64,000 nucleotides of DNA from Hoeflea sp. 108 (GCF_000372965.1 NZ_KB890024.1:4366304-4430303); one strand, 5' to 3'; shown: positions 27,685 through 36,242, counted from the first letter of the stretch. A program made the numbers and translations. The notes: a model not told the origin generated them from the letters alone.

Positions 27685-27765
27685 ATGCTGAGAGGTTTTG
27701 TTTTGTGGCTGCTGGGTGTCCCGTTGATCGGGATCATCATTCTCTACGTGCTCGGCTATCTCTGA
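27685..27765 (+). CDS. 26-residue membrane peptide
   Basis: The frame encodes MLRGFVLWLLGVPLIGIIIL followed by YVLGYL, a single hydrophobic helix with one Arg near the start. GGGAAGGAAA lies 6-15 bases upstream, an unusually good ribosome site. I recall very similar miniature peptides in Mesorhizobium and Sinorhizobium genomes. Its function is unknown; such peptides often sit in the inner membrane and bind a larger partner. Confidence 0.65.
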   Translation: MLRGFVLWLLGVPLIGIIILYVLGYL

Positions 27766-27861
27766 TGCCGACACGAATGCCTAGGGTGGTCGGCGCGCGA
27801 TGCGCGACGATGTAGTGGAGCTCGCCAAAAAGTAGGCGGAAGAGCTTCACGTCGGCCTGAT

Positions 27862-28439
27862 TGCGATGGTGCTCGCGCGGTGGAGCGACTTCATGGGGCG
27901 CATGAAGAGCACTATCAGGAGAGGAGGCAAGGGCACCATTGACACCATTGGTCCCCTGACCTCTGCCATTCTCGGCCTTGGGGAGCCGTGCAGCAGCTTC
28001 TTGCGATGCCTATCGGCGGCGGCGCTGCCCTGCTTGGGGGCTTTTAGTCTTCGCGGAAGGCGGATCCGGTCCCGGCACGTCCACGTCCGATAGCATTCCG
28101 GCCATGCTGTCTGATGGCGAGTTCGTCGTGAACGCCAAATCCACCAAGCGCCATCGGGCGATGCTGGAAGCCATCAACTCCGGGAAGACCGTGGTCCTTG
28201 CCGCTGGCGGCATCGTGAACGGTTCGACCTTTGCCCCGTCGAACACCTACGCGCCATCGCTTGCCATCAACGTCACCGGATCAGGAAACCGGAACGATCA
28301 CCTGCTTGCCGACCGCATCGCCGGGGCCGTGGACAGGGCGTTGAAGGCCAATCAGCCGGACAGCCTCAAGCGGACGGAAGGGCAGAAAATGGGCGACCTT
28401 GCAAACCGGCGTCGCCGTGATGGGGGACGTTACACGTGA
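27862..28439 (+). pseudogene. Phage tail tape-measure protein, decayed C-terminal remnant
   Basis: The last frame carries the hallmark GPGTSTSDSIPAMLSDGEF followed by VVNAKSTKRHRAMLEAIN, then a C-terminal end with ADRIAGAVDRALKA and a basic tail, which is the usual end of lambda-like tape-measure proteins. The upstream part (RWSDFMGRMKSTI) continues in another frame, with a stop between, and no N-terminal hundreds of residues are present. It is clearly a broken gene. No other tail gene follows. Confidence 0.75.
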
Positions 28440-28440
28440 G

Positions 28441-29313
28441 CTATTTTGCCGGAGTTGTGCCGAGAATTTCGTTGACCCGGTCTTCTTTCGTCTGCTCCTC
28501 AGTCTTCAATTTCGCAATCTCAGCCTGTTTCTGCTCGACAATCGTTGACATTTTTGCTGCAAGATCGGCAATCACATCTTGTTCAGCAGCAACGTCCACG
28601 AATATGCGTTCACCTGCAAAGCGCCCGACCAATGTATTGCTTATGTAGCCGTCGTCGTAGATTTCATAAACAGTCGTGGAGGCAAACACACCGTCCTTCA
28701 TTGAAATGTCTGCAATGCACTTCGCTGATCGTTTTTGATTGAACGTGAATTCCGAAACCCAAGGACCACAATCAAGATCGTATACATATTTCTTGACCAT
28801 CGGGTCCGAGATAGTTTCTGGATACGCGCTGAAGAATGACCCATCAGCAGAAGAAATGTAGGCGTCCTTATGTGACATGGCCGAATATATTTCGGCATCG
28901 TAGGGGCGCGGTCTCTCGTCCGTTTCCAAGCAACTTCCCGCAGCCGCGTCTGTTTTGCAGCGCGTATAAGTCACAGAAATTCGAAAAATCTGTCCGGCCC
29001 GACTATAGCTGCGGACAAGAGCTGACCCCGGCATTTCGCACGTGGTAACGCCAATTAGCGAGTACGTGAACTCACCACTACCATCGGCGGCAACAGAGTT
29101 CCCAGGTACCGGATTGAACAAATCAGAGCGCACCTCTGTGTGTGCATCCACTATTGGCAATCTGATAGTGTGAGGGCCGTCTGTGCACGACGCCACACCC
29201 GCCAACTCTGTCCTTAGAGCGGCATTATCCTTTCCAAGGAACGTGCCGAGACCGGCGGAAAGAGCTGGGGAGCTTAGGCCGATACAGGCTAGGGCAATTG
29301 TACAGGTGCGCAT
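28441..29313 (-). CDS. Hypothetical exported protein in a lower-GC segment
   Basis: A 290-residue protein with a signal peptide (MRTCTIALACIGLSSPALSA). The mature part begins with GLGTFLGKDNAALRTELAGV, has several Cys spread over its length (VASCTDG, TTCEMPG, YTRCKTD, GSCLETD, DLDCGPW, AKCIAD), and ends with a charged helix that may form a coiled coil (AAKMSTIVEQKQAEIAKLKT). AGGG precedes the ATG at 29313. The base composition is lower in GC than its neighbours, and it lies between phage fragments, so it probably arrived with the mobile DNA. No family is recognised. Confidence 0.7.
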   Translation of the reverse strand: MRTCTIALACIGLSSPALSAGLGTFLGKDNAALRTELAGVASCTDGPHTIRLPIVDAHTEVRSDLFNPVPGNSVAADGSGEFTYSLIGVTTCEMPGSALVRSYSRAGQIFRISVTYTRCKTDAAAGSCLETDERPRPYDAEIYSAMSHKDAYISSADGSFFSAYPETISDPMVKKYVYDLDCGPWVSEFTFNQKRSAKCIADISMKDGVFASTTVYEIYDDGYISNTLVGRFAGERIFVDVAAEQDVIADLAAKMSTIVEQKQAEIAKLKTEEQTKEDRVNEILGTTPAK

Positions 29314-29345
29314 ATTAGCCCTTCCGAAGTCCAACACTGTCGAGT

Positions 29346-29552
29346 TCATCCTTTTTTGTCTCGCGTCTCTATTGCAGCAAGTACGTTTGGTGGAAGTGTA
29401 GCATAAATCTTATCAACGTGCTTTGGCTCGGAAATCATATTTTCCGAGATTAGGTTTAGGAGCCGGAACAGGCTTTCCGCCGTCGCCCGATCATCGCGAA
29501 GATCAATGCTGCCCGGATGAACGGCGTTGTTGTCGATCACGCGCACCGCGCG
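29346..29552 (-). pseudogene. C-terminal fragment, DUF4145-like
   Basis: Residues RVIDNNAVHPGSIDLRDD, then LFRLLNLISENMI and IYATLPPNVLAAIETRD resemble the last third of DUF4145-type proteins, which usually read VRVIGNNAVHPG at this point. No matching N-terminal part exists upstream; the similarity stops near 29550, where a plus-strand fragment begins. It is therefore a truncated gene. The family call rests on memory of the motif. Confidence 0.5.
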
Positions 29553-30008
29553 ATAATGAAGGCCGATGCAGCATTCACCGACCTGTCCGCCGCCATGAAG
29601 TTTGCCCGCGAACAGGCAACCAGCCTCGTCAATCTTGAGCGTGCTGCGTTGGCCGACAGAACACTGACGCACGAAGGCGCGCTGTTGCAGATCGCCAACG
29701 CCGCGCCGAAGTCAGGCGAGCGCGTAGCAATGCGTCTTGATGCTGCGCGCGCCAAGGCAAAGGCCGAGATTGACGGTATTGCCAAGCGCACGGCTAGCCC
29801 GCCGTCGCTAAAGGACGCTGTCGGCCTGGGGCTTGAGCAGGAGACCCGTGCGCGCCTTGCGTCGATGCCTGAAAAAGAGCGACGCGATGCTGTCGCGCGT
29901 GCCTTCAGCGGTGGCGGTGCTGCGCGGACCCGTGATGCTGGTCGGGATGGTCCACCAATAGCACAACCATTGCTCGCGCCGTCGGCTTGTCAGCCCTATT
30001 GCGGCTGA
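29553..30008 (+). pseudogene. Phage-like helical protein, probably truncated or frameshifted
   Basis: The frame encodes a helical protein with DAAFTDLSAAMKFAREQATS, HEGALLQIANAAPKSGERVA and ARLASMPEKERRDAVARAF. From about 29910 the reading frame turns Arg/Pro-rich, while the next frame reads AVLRGPVMLVGM, which looks like the better tail, so a frameshift is likely. Its 5' end coincides with the end of the DUF4145-like fragment. The protein pattern suggests a phage or plasmid gene, unnamed. Confidence 0.45.
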
Positions 30009-30196
30009 TGGACACTTTCATGCGACTTCGCCTCCCATCCGATCTTCGCAGGATTGCCCGGAATCAGTGGGAACCTCAAGCGCGAGACCGCAGAACGACC
30101 CAGCTAGACCACTCCGCGCCGGAGGATACTTGCTGACATTCCACAAACATTGGACAGAAAGACAGGGGGAAGCAGCTAAGTGCTTTAAATTGTTGG

Positions 30197-30268
30197 TACG
30201 CCCAAGGGGAATCGAACCCCTGTTCCCGCCGTGAGAGGGCGGTGTCCTGACCGCTAGACGATGGGCGC
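30197..30268 (-). tRNA. tRNA-Glu (anticodon CUC)
   Basis: Read on the minus strand, the acceptor arm GCGCCCA pairs with TGGGCGT, the anticodon arm CCGCC/GGCGG encloses CTCTCAC with CTC at positions 34-36, and the T arm CAGGG/CCCTT-type stem encloses GTTCGAT. CCA follows in the DNA (30194-30196). The gene lies beside phage debris, a common integration target, but no duplicate of its 3' end was seen. Confidence 0.93.
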
Positions 30269-30345
30269 AGCCGAGGACCGCGATATAGGCGGCCATTTTT
30301 GAAAAAGCAACAGCCCCGGCCGGGTTATTTACAGCCAAAGCGATT

Positions 30346-30753
30346 TCAGCGCTTCGGCTCGATCAGATCCCACAGATTGCCATGGAGATCGGCAAACACG
30401 GCAACGGTGCCGTAAGCCTCGCGCCGCGGGGTTTCGCGAAACAAAACGCCTCTTTCGGTCATCAACGCGTGGTCTCGGGCAAAATCGGCGGTCTCCAGGA
30501 ACAGGAAGACGCGGCCGCCTGTCTGGTTGCCGATGCTGGCTGCCTGGCTTTCGCCATCGGCCTTGGCAAGCAGAAGCCGCGCGCCCTGCCCCCCTGGTTC
30601 GACCGTCACCCAGCGCTTGCCGCCGCCGAGGTCGACATCCTCGGCAAGCCGGAAGCCGAGCTTGCCGGTGTACCAGGCGATCGCCTCGTCATAGTCGGCA
30701 ACGACCACCGCGACGGTGGCGACGCGCCGGCCGGTGCCCGAATAAGCGCTCAT
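30346..30753 (-). CDS. VOC-family (glyoxalase/bleomycin resistance fold) protein
   Basis: A 135-residue protein with two beta-alpha-beta-beta-beta modules. VAVVVADYDEAIAWYTGKLG begins the fold, RWVTVEPGG follows, and VAVFADLHGNLWDLIEP ends it. Metal-site candidates are the Glu in TVEP and the Glu in LIEP. Substrate is unknown; most such genes encode dioxygenases, isomerases or resistance proteins. Its ATG overlaps the stop of nothing upstream but its start codon overlaps the preceding gene's stop region by 4 bases (30750-30753), so it is probably translated with DUF6476. Confidence 0.85.
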   Translation of the reverse strand: MSAYSGTGRRVATVAVVVADYDEAIAWYTGKLGFRLAEDVDLGGGKRWVTVEPGGQGARLLLAKADGESQAASIGNQTGGRVFLFLETADFARDHALMTERGVLFRETPRREAYGTVAVFADLHGNLWDLIEPKR

Positions 30754-31136
30754 TTGTTGCGGATCGAGAACTGGCCGACGATGCGGCGTTCGGCGATGTC
30801 GTAGAGATAGATGACGCGATTGCCGTCGACGAGTTCGGCATCGATGGTGATGCGGCCGCCCGACAGCGACTGCGAAACCACCTTCGCACCGACAGGCAGC
30901 ACGATCTCGCCGGTCAGCTGACCGCCGGCAGGCGCGGGAATGTCGCCGCCGATCTCAGGCGTCGCCACCGAGCTGGTGCGCGCTTTGTAGACAAGTGCGC
31001 CGACGACCGTCATAAGGGCCAGCAAAAGCAGCCCGAGATTGATCGCCACGAAGCGGACGAGTTTCCTGCGAACGCGTTCCACCGCCGGGTCGAGCGGCTT
31101 GTCCTCTTCTGCTTCGTCGGCGTAAGGGCCTGTCAT
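30750..31136 (-). CDS. DUF6476 family membrane protein
   Basis: A 128-residue protein with a polar N-terminus (AEEDKPLDPAVERVRRKLVR), one membrane helix at about 32-52 (INLGLLLLALMTVVGALVYK) and a beta-rich periplasmic domain that contains GEIVLPVGAKVVSQSLSGGR and ends VYLYDIAERRIVGQF-like. The family is conserved in alphaproteobacteria beside rluD and rpoH, with unknown function. Its start codon lies back to back with the rluD start region; a palindromic TTCCGGAA at 31146-31153 is the ribosome site candidate for both. Confidence 0.82.
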   Translation of the reverse strand: MTGPYADEAEEDKPLDPAVERVRRKLVRFVAINLGLLLLALMTVVGALVYKARTSSVATPEIGGDIPAPAGGQLTGEIVLPVGAKVVSQSLSGGRITIDAELVDGNRVIYLYDIAERRIVGQFSIRNK

Positions 31137-31161
31137 GGGCAAGGCTTCCGGAATTGTTGTA

Positions 31162-32190
31162 ATGAGCGCATCAGATAGCGAAGAGGCAGGCACATTGATA
31201 GTGCTGACGGCCGACGCCGATGCCGCAGGCCAGCGGCTCGACCAGTGGTTGGCCGCCCGGCTCGGTCCCGACCTGTCGCGCAGCCGCGTCCAGGCGCTGA
31301 TCAAGCAGGGGGCCGTGCACGTCGCCGGCAAGCTTGTCGACGAAACCAAACGCAAGCTGGCCGCTGGCGACGAGATCTCGATCGACATGCCCGAGCCCGA
31401 GCCGGCCGAGCCAGTGGGCGAGGACATTGCGCTCGACATCCTCTTTGAGGACGAAGAGCTGATCGTCATCAACAAGCCGGCCGGCCTCGTCGTCCATCCC
31501 GGCGCCGGCAACTGGACCGGTACGCTGGTCAACGCCCTCATCCATCATTGTGGCGACAGCCTTTCAGGCATCGGCGGCGTCAAGCGGCCGGGCATCGTCC
31601 ATCGCCTCGACAAAGAGACGTCAGGTGTCATGGTCGTCGCCAAGACCGACCGCGCCCACAAGTCCCTGTCGGAAGCCTTCGCCGACCACGGTCTCACCGG
31701 CGACCTCGAACGCGCCTATTCGGCGCTCGTATGGGGCATCCTGCCGCGCATGACCGGCACCATCGACGCTCACCTGGGCCGCCATGCCGACCGCGTCCGC
31801 CGCGCCGTAGTGCCGGAGCATCGCGACGATGCCCGCCATGCGGTTACTCACTACACCGTCCAGGAGCGCTTCGGCGAGGACCAGGCCGAGTTCACCACGG
31901 CTAGCCTCGTCGAGTGCCGGCTCGAAACCGGCCGCACCCACCAGATCCGCGTCCACATGGCCCATATCGGCCACCCCGTCGTCGGCGATCCCGACTACGG
32001 CCAGGCCTTCCGCACCAAGTCCAACCGGCTGCCCGAGCCGCTGAAGTCGGCCGTCCAGGCGTTTCCACGCCAGGCCCTGCACGCCCGCCTCCTTGCATTT
32101 CGCCACCCGGCTACCCATCTATTGATGCGGTTCGAGGCGCCGTTGCCTCGCGACATGGGGGAGCTGGTCGAAGGTTTTCGGAATCTCTGA
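31162..32190 (+). CDS. rluD: RluA-family pseudouridine synthase, RluD type
   Basis: A 342-residue enzyme. An S4 RNA-binding domain comes first (QRLDQWLAARLGPDLSRSRV), followed by the catalytic domain with the active-site motif HRLDKETSGVMVVAKT, where Asp is the nucleophile, and the RTHQIRVHMAHIGHPVVGD segment. It converts specific uridines of 23S rRNA helix 69 to pseudouridine. The start is taken as ATG 31162, with CGGAA 8 bases upstream; ATG at 31135 in frame is possible but overlaps the divergent gene. rpoH follows, as in many rhizobia. Confidence 0.92.
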   Translation: MSASDSEEAGTLIVLTADADAAGQRLDQWLAARLGPDLSRSRVQALIKQGAVHVAGKLVDETKRKLAAGDEISIDMPEPEPAEPVGEDIALDILFEDEELIVINKPAGLVVHPGAGNWTGTLVNALIHHCGDSLSGIGGVKRPGIVHRLDKETSGVMVVAKTDRAHKSLSEAFADHGLTGDLERAYSALVWGILPRMTGTIDAHLGRHADRVRRAVVPEHRDDARHAVTHYTVQERFGEDQAEFTTASLVECRLETGRTHQIRVHMAHIGHPVVGDPDYGQAFRTKSNRLPEPLKSAVQAFPRQALHARLLAFRHPATHLLMRFEAPLPRDMGELVEGFRNL

Positions 32191-32376
32191 ACCCTCGATC
32201 AAGAAACTTGACTGGCATTGTTCACTTTGGCGTGACACTCTGTTTCGCGTTGAACAAAAGCTGTCTTTTCTGGTTTTGTTCCTGTATGAAACCCGTGGCG
32301 CGGTAGGCAGTCGGCATCCGCGCCTCATGCTCGCCTGGATCAGGGAGCAAATTCTCGTAGAGAGGGAGGGTGCTTT

Positions 32377-33276
32377 ATGGCCCAGTCACTACCCAGTATC
32401 GTTTCCGGTGAAGGCGGCCTCAGCCGCTACCTGGAAGAAATCCGTCGCTTTCCGATGCTTCAGCCGCAGGAAGAGTACATGCTCGCCAAGCGGTACAATG
32501 AGCATGAAGACACCGGCGCCGCCCACAAATTGGTCACCAGCCATCTGCGTCTCGTGGCAAAGATCGCCATGGGCTATCGCGGTTATGGCCTGCCCATCGG
32601 CGAAGTGATCTCGGAAGGCAATGTCGGCCTCATGCAGGCCGTCAAGAAGTTCGAGCCGGAGCGTGGCTTCCGGTTGGCCACATATGCCATGTGGTGGATC
32701 AAGGCCTCGATCCAGGAGTACATCCTGCGCTCGTGGAGCCTAGTCAAGATGGGCACCACCGCCAATCAGAAGCGTCTGTTCTTCAACCTGCGCAAGGTCA
32801 AGGGCAAGATCCAGGCGCTCGACGATGGTGACCTGAAGCCTGACCAGATCACCGAGATCGCCACCCGGCTGAACGTTTCCGAAGCCGAAGTTGTCTCGAT
32901 GAACCGCCGCCTCTCGGGCGACGCCTCGCTCAACGCGCCGATCCGCGCGACCGAGGGCGAGTCGGGCGAGTGGCAGGACTGGCTTGTCGACGACCATGAC
33001 AGCCAGGAAGAGATGCTGATCGAGCAGGACGAACTCGAAAACCGTCGCGGCATGCTGGCGAGCGCCATGTCGGTGCTCAACGACCGCGAGAAGCGTATTT
33101 TCGAGGCCCGTCGCCTGGCAGAAGAGCCGTTGACGCTCGAAGAACTGTCGGCCGAGTTCGACATCAGCCGCGAGCGTGTCCGCCAGATCGAGGTCCGCGC
33201 CTTCGAGAAGGTGCAGGACGCAGTCAAGGCGGCAGCCAAGAAACAGGCCCAGGCGCTCCGCACCATCGACGCCTGA
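32377..33276 (+). CDS. rpoH: RNA polymerase sigma factor RpoH (sigma-32)
   Basis: A 299-residue heat-shock sigma factor. Region 2 includes VISEGNVGLMQAVKKFEPER and RLATYAMWWIKASIQEYILR; the RpoH box region has QKRLFFNLRKVKGKI; region 4 has LTLEELSAEFDISRERVRQI. It directs transcription of chaperone and protease genes. The length and motifs match alphaproteobacterial RpoH1-type proteins. Position after rluD is conserved. A strong terminator follows at 33345. Regulation at the mRNA level is possible but not shown by the sequence. Confidence 0.95.
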   Translation: MAQSLPSIVSGEGGLSRYLEEIRRFPMLQPQEEYMLAKRYNEHEDTGAAHKLVTSHLRLVAKIAMGYRGYGLPIGEVISEGNVGLMQAVKKFEPERGFRLATYAMWWIKASIQEYILRSWSLVKMGTTANQKRLFFNLRKVKGKIQALDDGDLKPDQITEIATRLNVSEAEVVSMNRRLSGDASLNAPIRATEGESGEWQDWLVDDHDSQEEMLIEQDELENRRGMLASAMSVLNDREKRIFEARRLAEEPLTLEELSAEFDISRERVRQIEVRAFEKVQDAVKAAAKKQAQALRTIDA

Positions 33277-33344
33277 GATTCCGGCTCGCTGATCGCGCTT
33301 CTGAACGCATCTGCAAACGAAAACGCGATCTGAACTGCCTCTAT

Positions 33345-33385
33345 AGCGCCGTGCGTCATCCGTGACGCACGGCGCTTGTGTATTG
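33345..33385 (+). terminator. Rho-independent terminator of rpoH
   Basis: A 14-base perfect stem (33345-33358 and 33363-33376) with a 4-base loop, followed by TGTGTATT. Confidence 0.82.
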
Positions 33386-33528
33386 GCACCCGGCGGGCCA
33401 CCTATCGGCCGGCCATCTGGCTGCATGGCCTTTCTCCACGGCAGTTTCGGGAACGCCGTTAACAGAGGAATTCCGGCTGGCTGCAGGCCGGTAACCGCAT
33501 CTCAATGCTTGGCGCATAGCGTCAATCG

Positions 33529-35298
33529 ATGTTCTGGAATGACCTCCGAAAAGCGCTCGTGACGGCAGTGCTGAGCCTGGTGATGCTTGCATCTCTGGGT
33601 GCCGGCCCCCTTGGTGCGGCTGAAGCCATGGACATTCGCAGCTCCTGCTGGACATCAGGCAGCTTGTCGGAGGATCTGAGCACAGTGGTCCACTCGTCCG
33701 GGCGCTGGACATGCGGAGACCGGAGCTATTCGCTCGAAGGCGAACGCACGCTGCTGCGTTTTGAAGTCGGACCAACCGACGTCCTTCCCCAATACTTCTT
33801 TTCAAGGCGAAGTGCGCTCGCGGCTGTGCATCTGCTGGCGATCGACCGGGACGGCGCGATGCATCAAACCTCCTTGCCGGCCGGTGAACTGCCTAGCGCT
33901 TTGCGTGGCGGCTACTTCAAGGCCCCCCTGCCTGATGTAACCCGAGACACGGTGCAGGTCGTCGTCGCGATCGATCTGCCGAGCCACCAGATGACGCTGG
34001 AGAGAGCCTATCTGTCGCCGTCTGACATCGCTCTCGGCCCGGACCTTATGCGCTCGCTGATTATCCTGGCCATTCTTGCCGGAATGCTCTCTATGCCGCT
34101 CATTTTCAACGCGGCCTTCTACCGGATCCTGCGCGAGCCATTCGTGCTTTGGCATTCCATGCTGACGATCTCCTTGCTGTTGACGATCCTTGTCTCTTCG
34201 GGTCTTGCAGCCATTCTCTTCGATCCGCCAGCCATGACGTTGAGCTGGATGACGACAGTGATCTTCGGCTTCACGGTCGCGTCCGGAGCGATGTTTACAC
34301 ACAGTTTCATCGAACCCGGCCGCTTACATCCGCTGCTGCGGCGGGCGCTGCTCTGGTGCGCCATATGGGCGATGTTTCTCAGCACGTCGCACGCGGCGTT
34401 TCCATTCGTCGGGCGCTCGTTTCAGTCCACAGCGTACACCGCGGCTTTTGCGCCGGTGGTCGTCATTTTCATATTGTCGGTTGCCGACGCCCTGCGGCGC
34501 GGAAGCCGGGCCGCCAGGTTCCAGGCGGTCGGCTACATACCGGTGATCATGGTTGGACTGGTACGCCTGGTCACGGGTGTGGTACCCGGACTGGAGAGCA
34601 ACGATGCCATGCTCCTGTTTTATGTGGGCTGCGTATGCGAAGTTCTGTTCACCACGCTCGGCGTGGCAGACCGCTTCATGACGATCAAGCGCCAGCGCGA
34701 CAGCGCACGCTTCGAAGCCGACATGCTTGAGCGCCTGTCCGAGCGCGACGCGCTGACGGGATTGCTCAACCGGCGGGCAATCGAGCAGAATTTCGAGAGG
34801 TTCCGCGCCGAGGGCTACCGCACGCTTGCCGTACTCGACCTGGACCACTTCAAGGCGATCAACGATGTTCACGGCCACGTGGTCGGCGACGCCGTGCTGA
34901 AAGCCGTGGCCGAAGCCCTCCAGGCGGACCCGCAGGTTCATGCGTTCCGCCTCGGCGGAGAGGAATTCGTACTGCTTGTGCGCGGAGAAGATGCCCAGCT
35001 TCATGCCGAGCGTCGACGCCAGGCGATCCCCGCTGTCGTGGCCAATACCGTTCCAGGCCTTGGGCGACCCGTAACTGCAAGCATGGGCATGACGGATGCG
35101 TTGCCAAATGCGGATATGGAGTTCGCAAAGCTCTACGAACAGGCCGACAGGCTACTTTACAACGCCAAGCTTGCTGGTCGCAATCGAACCCAGACGGCAT
35201 TGGCGCAAGGATCGAAGGATGATGCCGAGCCAGTCTTTGATGCCTGGCCGGACCGGGCGACGCGGGTCATGGTGAGCAGCGGCGGATCCGCTCGATAG
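33529..35298 (+). CDS. Membrane diguanylate cyclase with 7TMR-DISM sensor
   Basis: A 589-residue protein. A signal peptide (about 1-33) leads to a periplasmic domain of the 7TMR-DISM extracellular type (about 34-165), seven predicted helices (about 175-390), and a C-terminal GGDEF domain. Catalytic marks are LDLDHFKAINDVHGHVVGD and RLGGEEF, with GGEEF at 476-480. It should make cyclic di-GMP. The RxxD inhibitory site, expected five residues before GGEEF, is absent, so product inhibition by that route is unlikely. It lies alone between rpoH and the convergent zapA. Confidence 0.9.
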   Translation: MFWNDLRKALVTAVLSLVMLASLGAGPLGAAEAMDIRSSCWTSGSLSEDLSTVVHSSGRWTCGDRSYSLEGERTLLRFEVGPTDVLPQYFFSRRSALAAVHLLAIDRDGAMHQTSLPAGELPSALRGGYFKAPLPDVTRDTVQVVVAIDLPSHQMTLERAYLSPSDIALGPDLMRSLIILAILAGMLSMPLIFNAAFYRILREPFVLWHSMLTISLLLTILVSSGLAAILFDPPAMTLSWMTTVIFGFTVASGAMFTHSFIEPGRLHPLLRRALLWCAIWAMFLSTSHAAFPFVGRSFQSTAYTAAFAPVVVIFILSVADALRRGSRAARFQAVGYIPVIMVGLVRLVTGVVPGLESNDAMLLFYVGCVCEVLFTTLGVADRFMTIKRQRDSARFEADMLERLSERDALTGLLNRRAIEQNFERFRAEGYRTLAVLDLDHFKAINDVHGHVVGDAVLKAVAEALQADPQVHAFRLGGEEFVLLVRGEDAQLHAERRRQAIPAVVANTVPGLGRPVTASMGMTDALPNADMEFAKLYEQADRLLYNAKLAGRNRTQTALAQGSKDDAEPVFDAWPDRATRVMVSSGGSAR

Positions 35299-35315
35299 AT
35301 CGAGCTTGCCCGCCC

Positions 35316-35678
35316 CTACCCTTTCCTGACCAGCTTGCCGGCAAGGTCTTCCATGCGCTGAGCCAGACCACCGAGCGCGCCGATGAGCGCCGCGTCGTTC
35401 TTGTCGGCCTTGGTCAGCGCGTCGTCGCGCGTCTTGCGCAGGGTCTGGACCTCGGTCTCCATGCCCTTGACCCGCTTCTGCAGCTCGTTGAGCTCGTCCA
35501 TCACCATGATGCCGGCCATCACGGTCAACCGCTGATCGCCGATCTCGCCGAATGAATCCTTGAGATGCATGACATAGCGGTCGAACCGGCTGGCGAGATC
35601 GATCAGATGCTCTTCCTGCCCTTCGTCGCAGGCCATGCGGTATTGCTTGCCGTCGATGGTGACTGTGACTTGCGCCAT
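35316..35678 (-). CDS. zapA: Cell division protein ZapA
   Basis: A 120-residue protein with the ZapA core (QVTVTIDGKQYRMACDEGQE, HLIDLASRFDRYVMHLKDS) and a C-terminal coiled coil that includes NELQKRVKGMETEVQTL. ZapA bundles FtsZ at the division ring. The start at ATG 35678 has GGTGGAG upstream and is preferred to a GTG two codons earlier. It follows the DUF4164 gene by 7 bases, in the order seen across alphaproteobacteria. Confidence 0.92.
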   Translation of the reverse strand: MAQVTVTIDGKQYRMACDEGQEEHLIDLASRFDRYVMHLKDSFGEIGDQRLTVMAGIMVMDELNELQKRVKGMETEVQTLRKTRDDALTKADKNDAALIGALGGLAQRMEDLAGKLVRKG

Positions 35679-35685
35679 CTCCACC

Positions 35686-35958
35686 CTACCTGTCCAGCAC
35701 CGCGCGGATCGTCTCCATGGCGGTCACGAGCCGCCGCGAGACTTCCTTGTTGGCTTCTTCGAGCCGCTCGGCCCGGGCTTCGGAATTGTCGAGTTCCTGG
35801 GCCAGTCGCGCACGGTCGGCATTCATACGCTGGACCTCGGCTTCAGCTTCGCCGTAATCCTGCTCATGCTCCAGGCGTGCAGCGGCAGCGCTTTCCAGCG
35901 TCTCGATCGCCCTGCCGAGCCGGCCAATGACTTCCTTGAGTGTCGTTTCCCCGGTCAT
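35686..35958 (-). CDS. DUF4164 coiled-coil protein
   Basis: A 90-residue, almost entirely helical protein with heptad-like repeats (LKEVIGRLGRAIETLESAAA, DRARLAQELDNSEARAERLE) and a short tail ending AVLDR. DUF4164 genes stand just before zapA in Hyphomicrobiales, so a role linked to cell division is likely but unproven. It probably shares an mRNA with zapA. The next 285 bases up to tkt hold no other gene that I can see. Confidence 0.85.
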   Translation of the reverse strand: MTGETTLKEVIGRLGRAIETLESAAAARLEHEQDYGEAEAEVQRMNADRARLAQELDNSEARAERLEEANKEVSRRLVTAMETIRAVLDR

Positions 35959-36242
35959 GGTTCCTTTATGGACCCTCGCCCATCACCGAATCGCGCACGT
36001 TTCAGAACGCGTTATGCCTGAAACATTAGGCACCGGTTGAACGGGGCGTCAACAAAGCTGTTCGGCCTTTCCCCCGCTAACCGCGCCGGCGTCCGCGATC
36101 GAATCCGTCACAAGCGTGACTTGGCGCCGCAAATGCCGCCGAAAACGCACCGATTTGTTGACTCAAGCCCTGTGCCTGCTATGTGTCGCCCCACCTTTCT
36201 GGGGCCCCGGCGGCCCCCTTTTCTCGGCTTATGGGAGGGACG

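Noticed and set aside
27800..30300. Attachment-site repeats of the phage remnant at tRNA-Glu.
   Set aside because: I found no second copy of the tRNA 3' end in the region and no integrase gene.
35298..36242. A 6S RNA gene, often found near zapA in alphaproteobacteria.
   Set aside because: The zapA 3' side has only 17 bases before the next gene, and the gap before tkt shows no long open-bubble hairpin.
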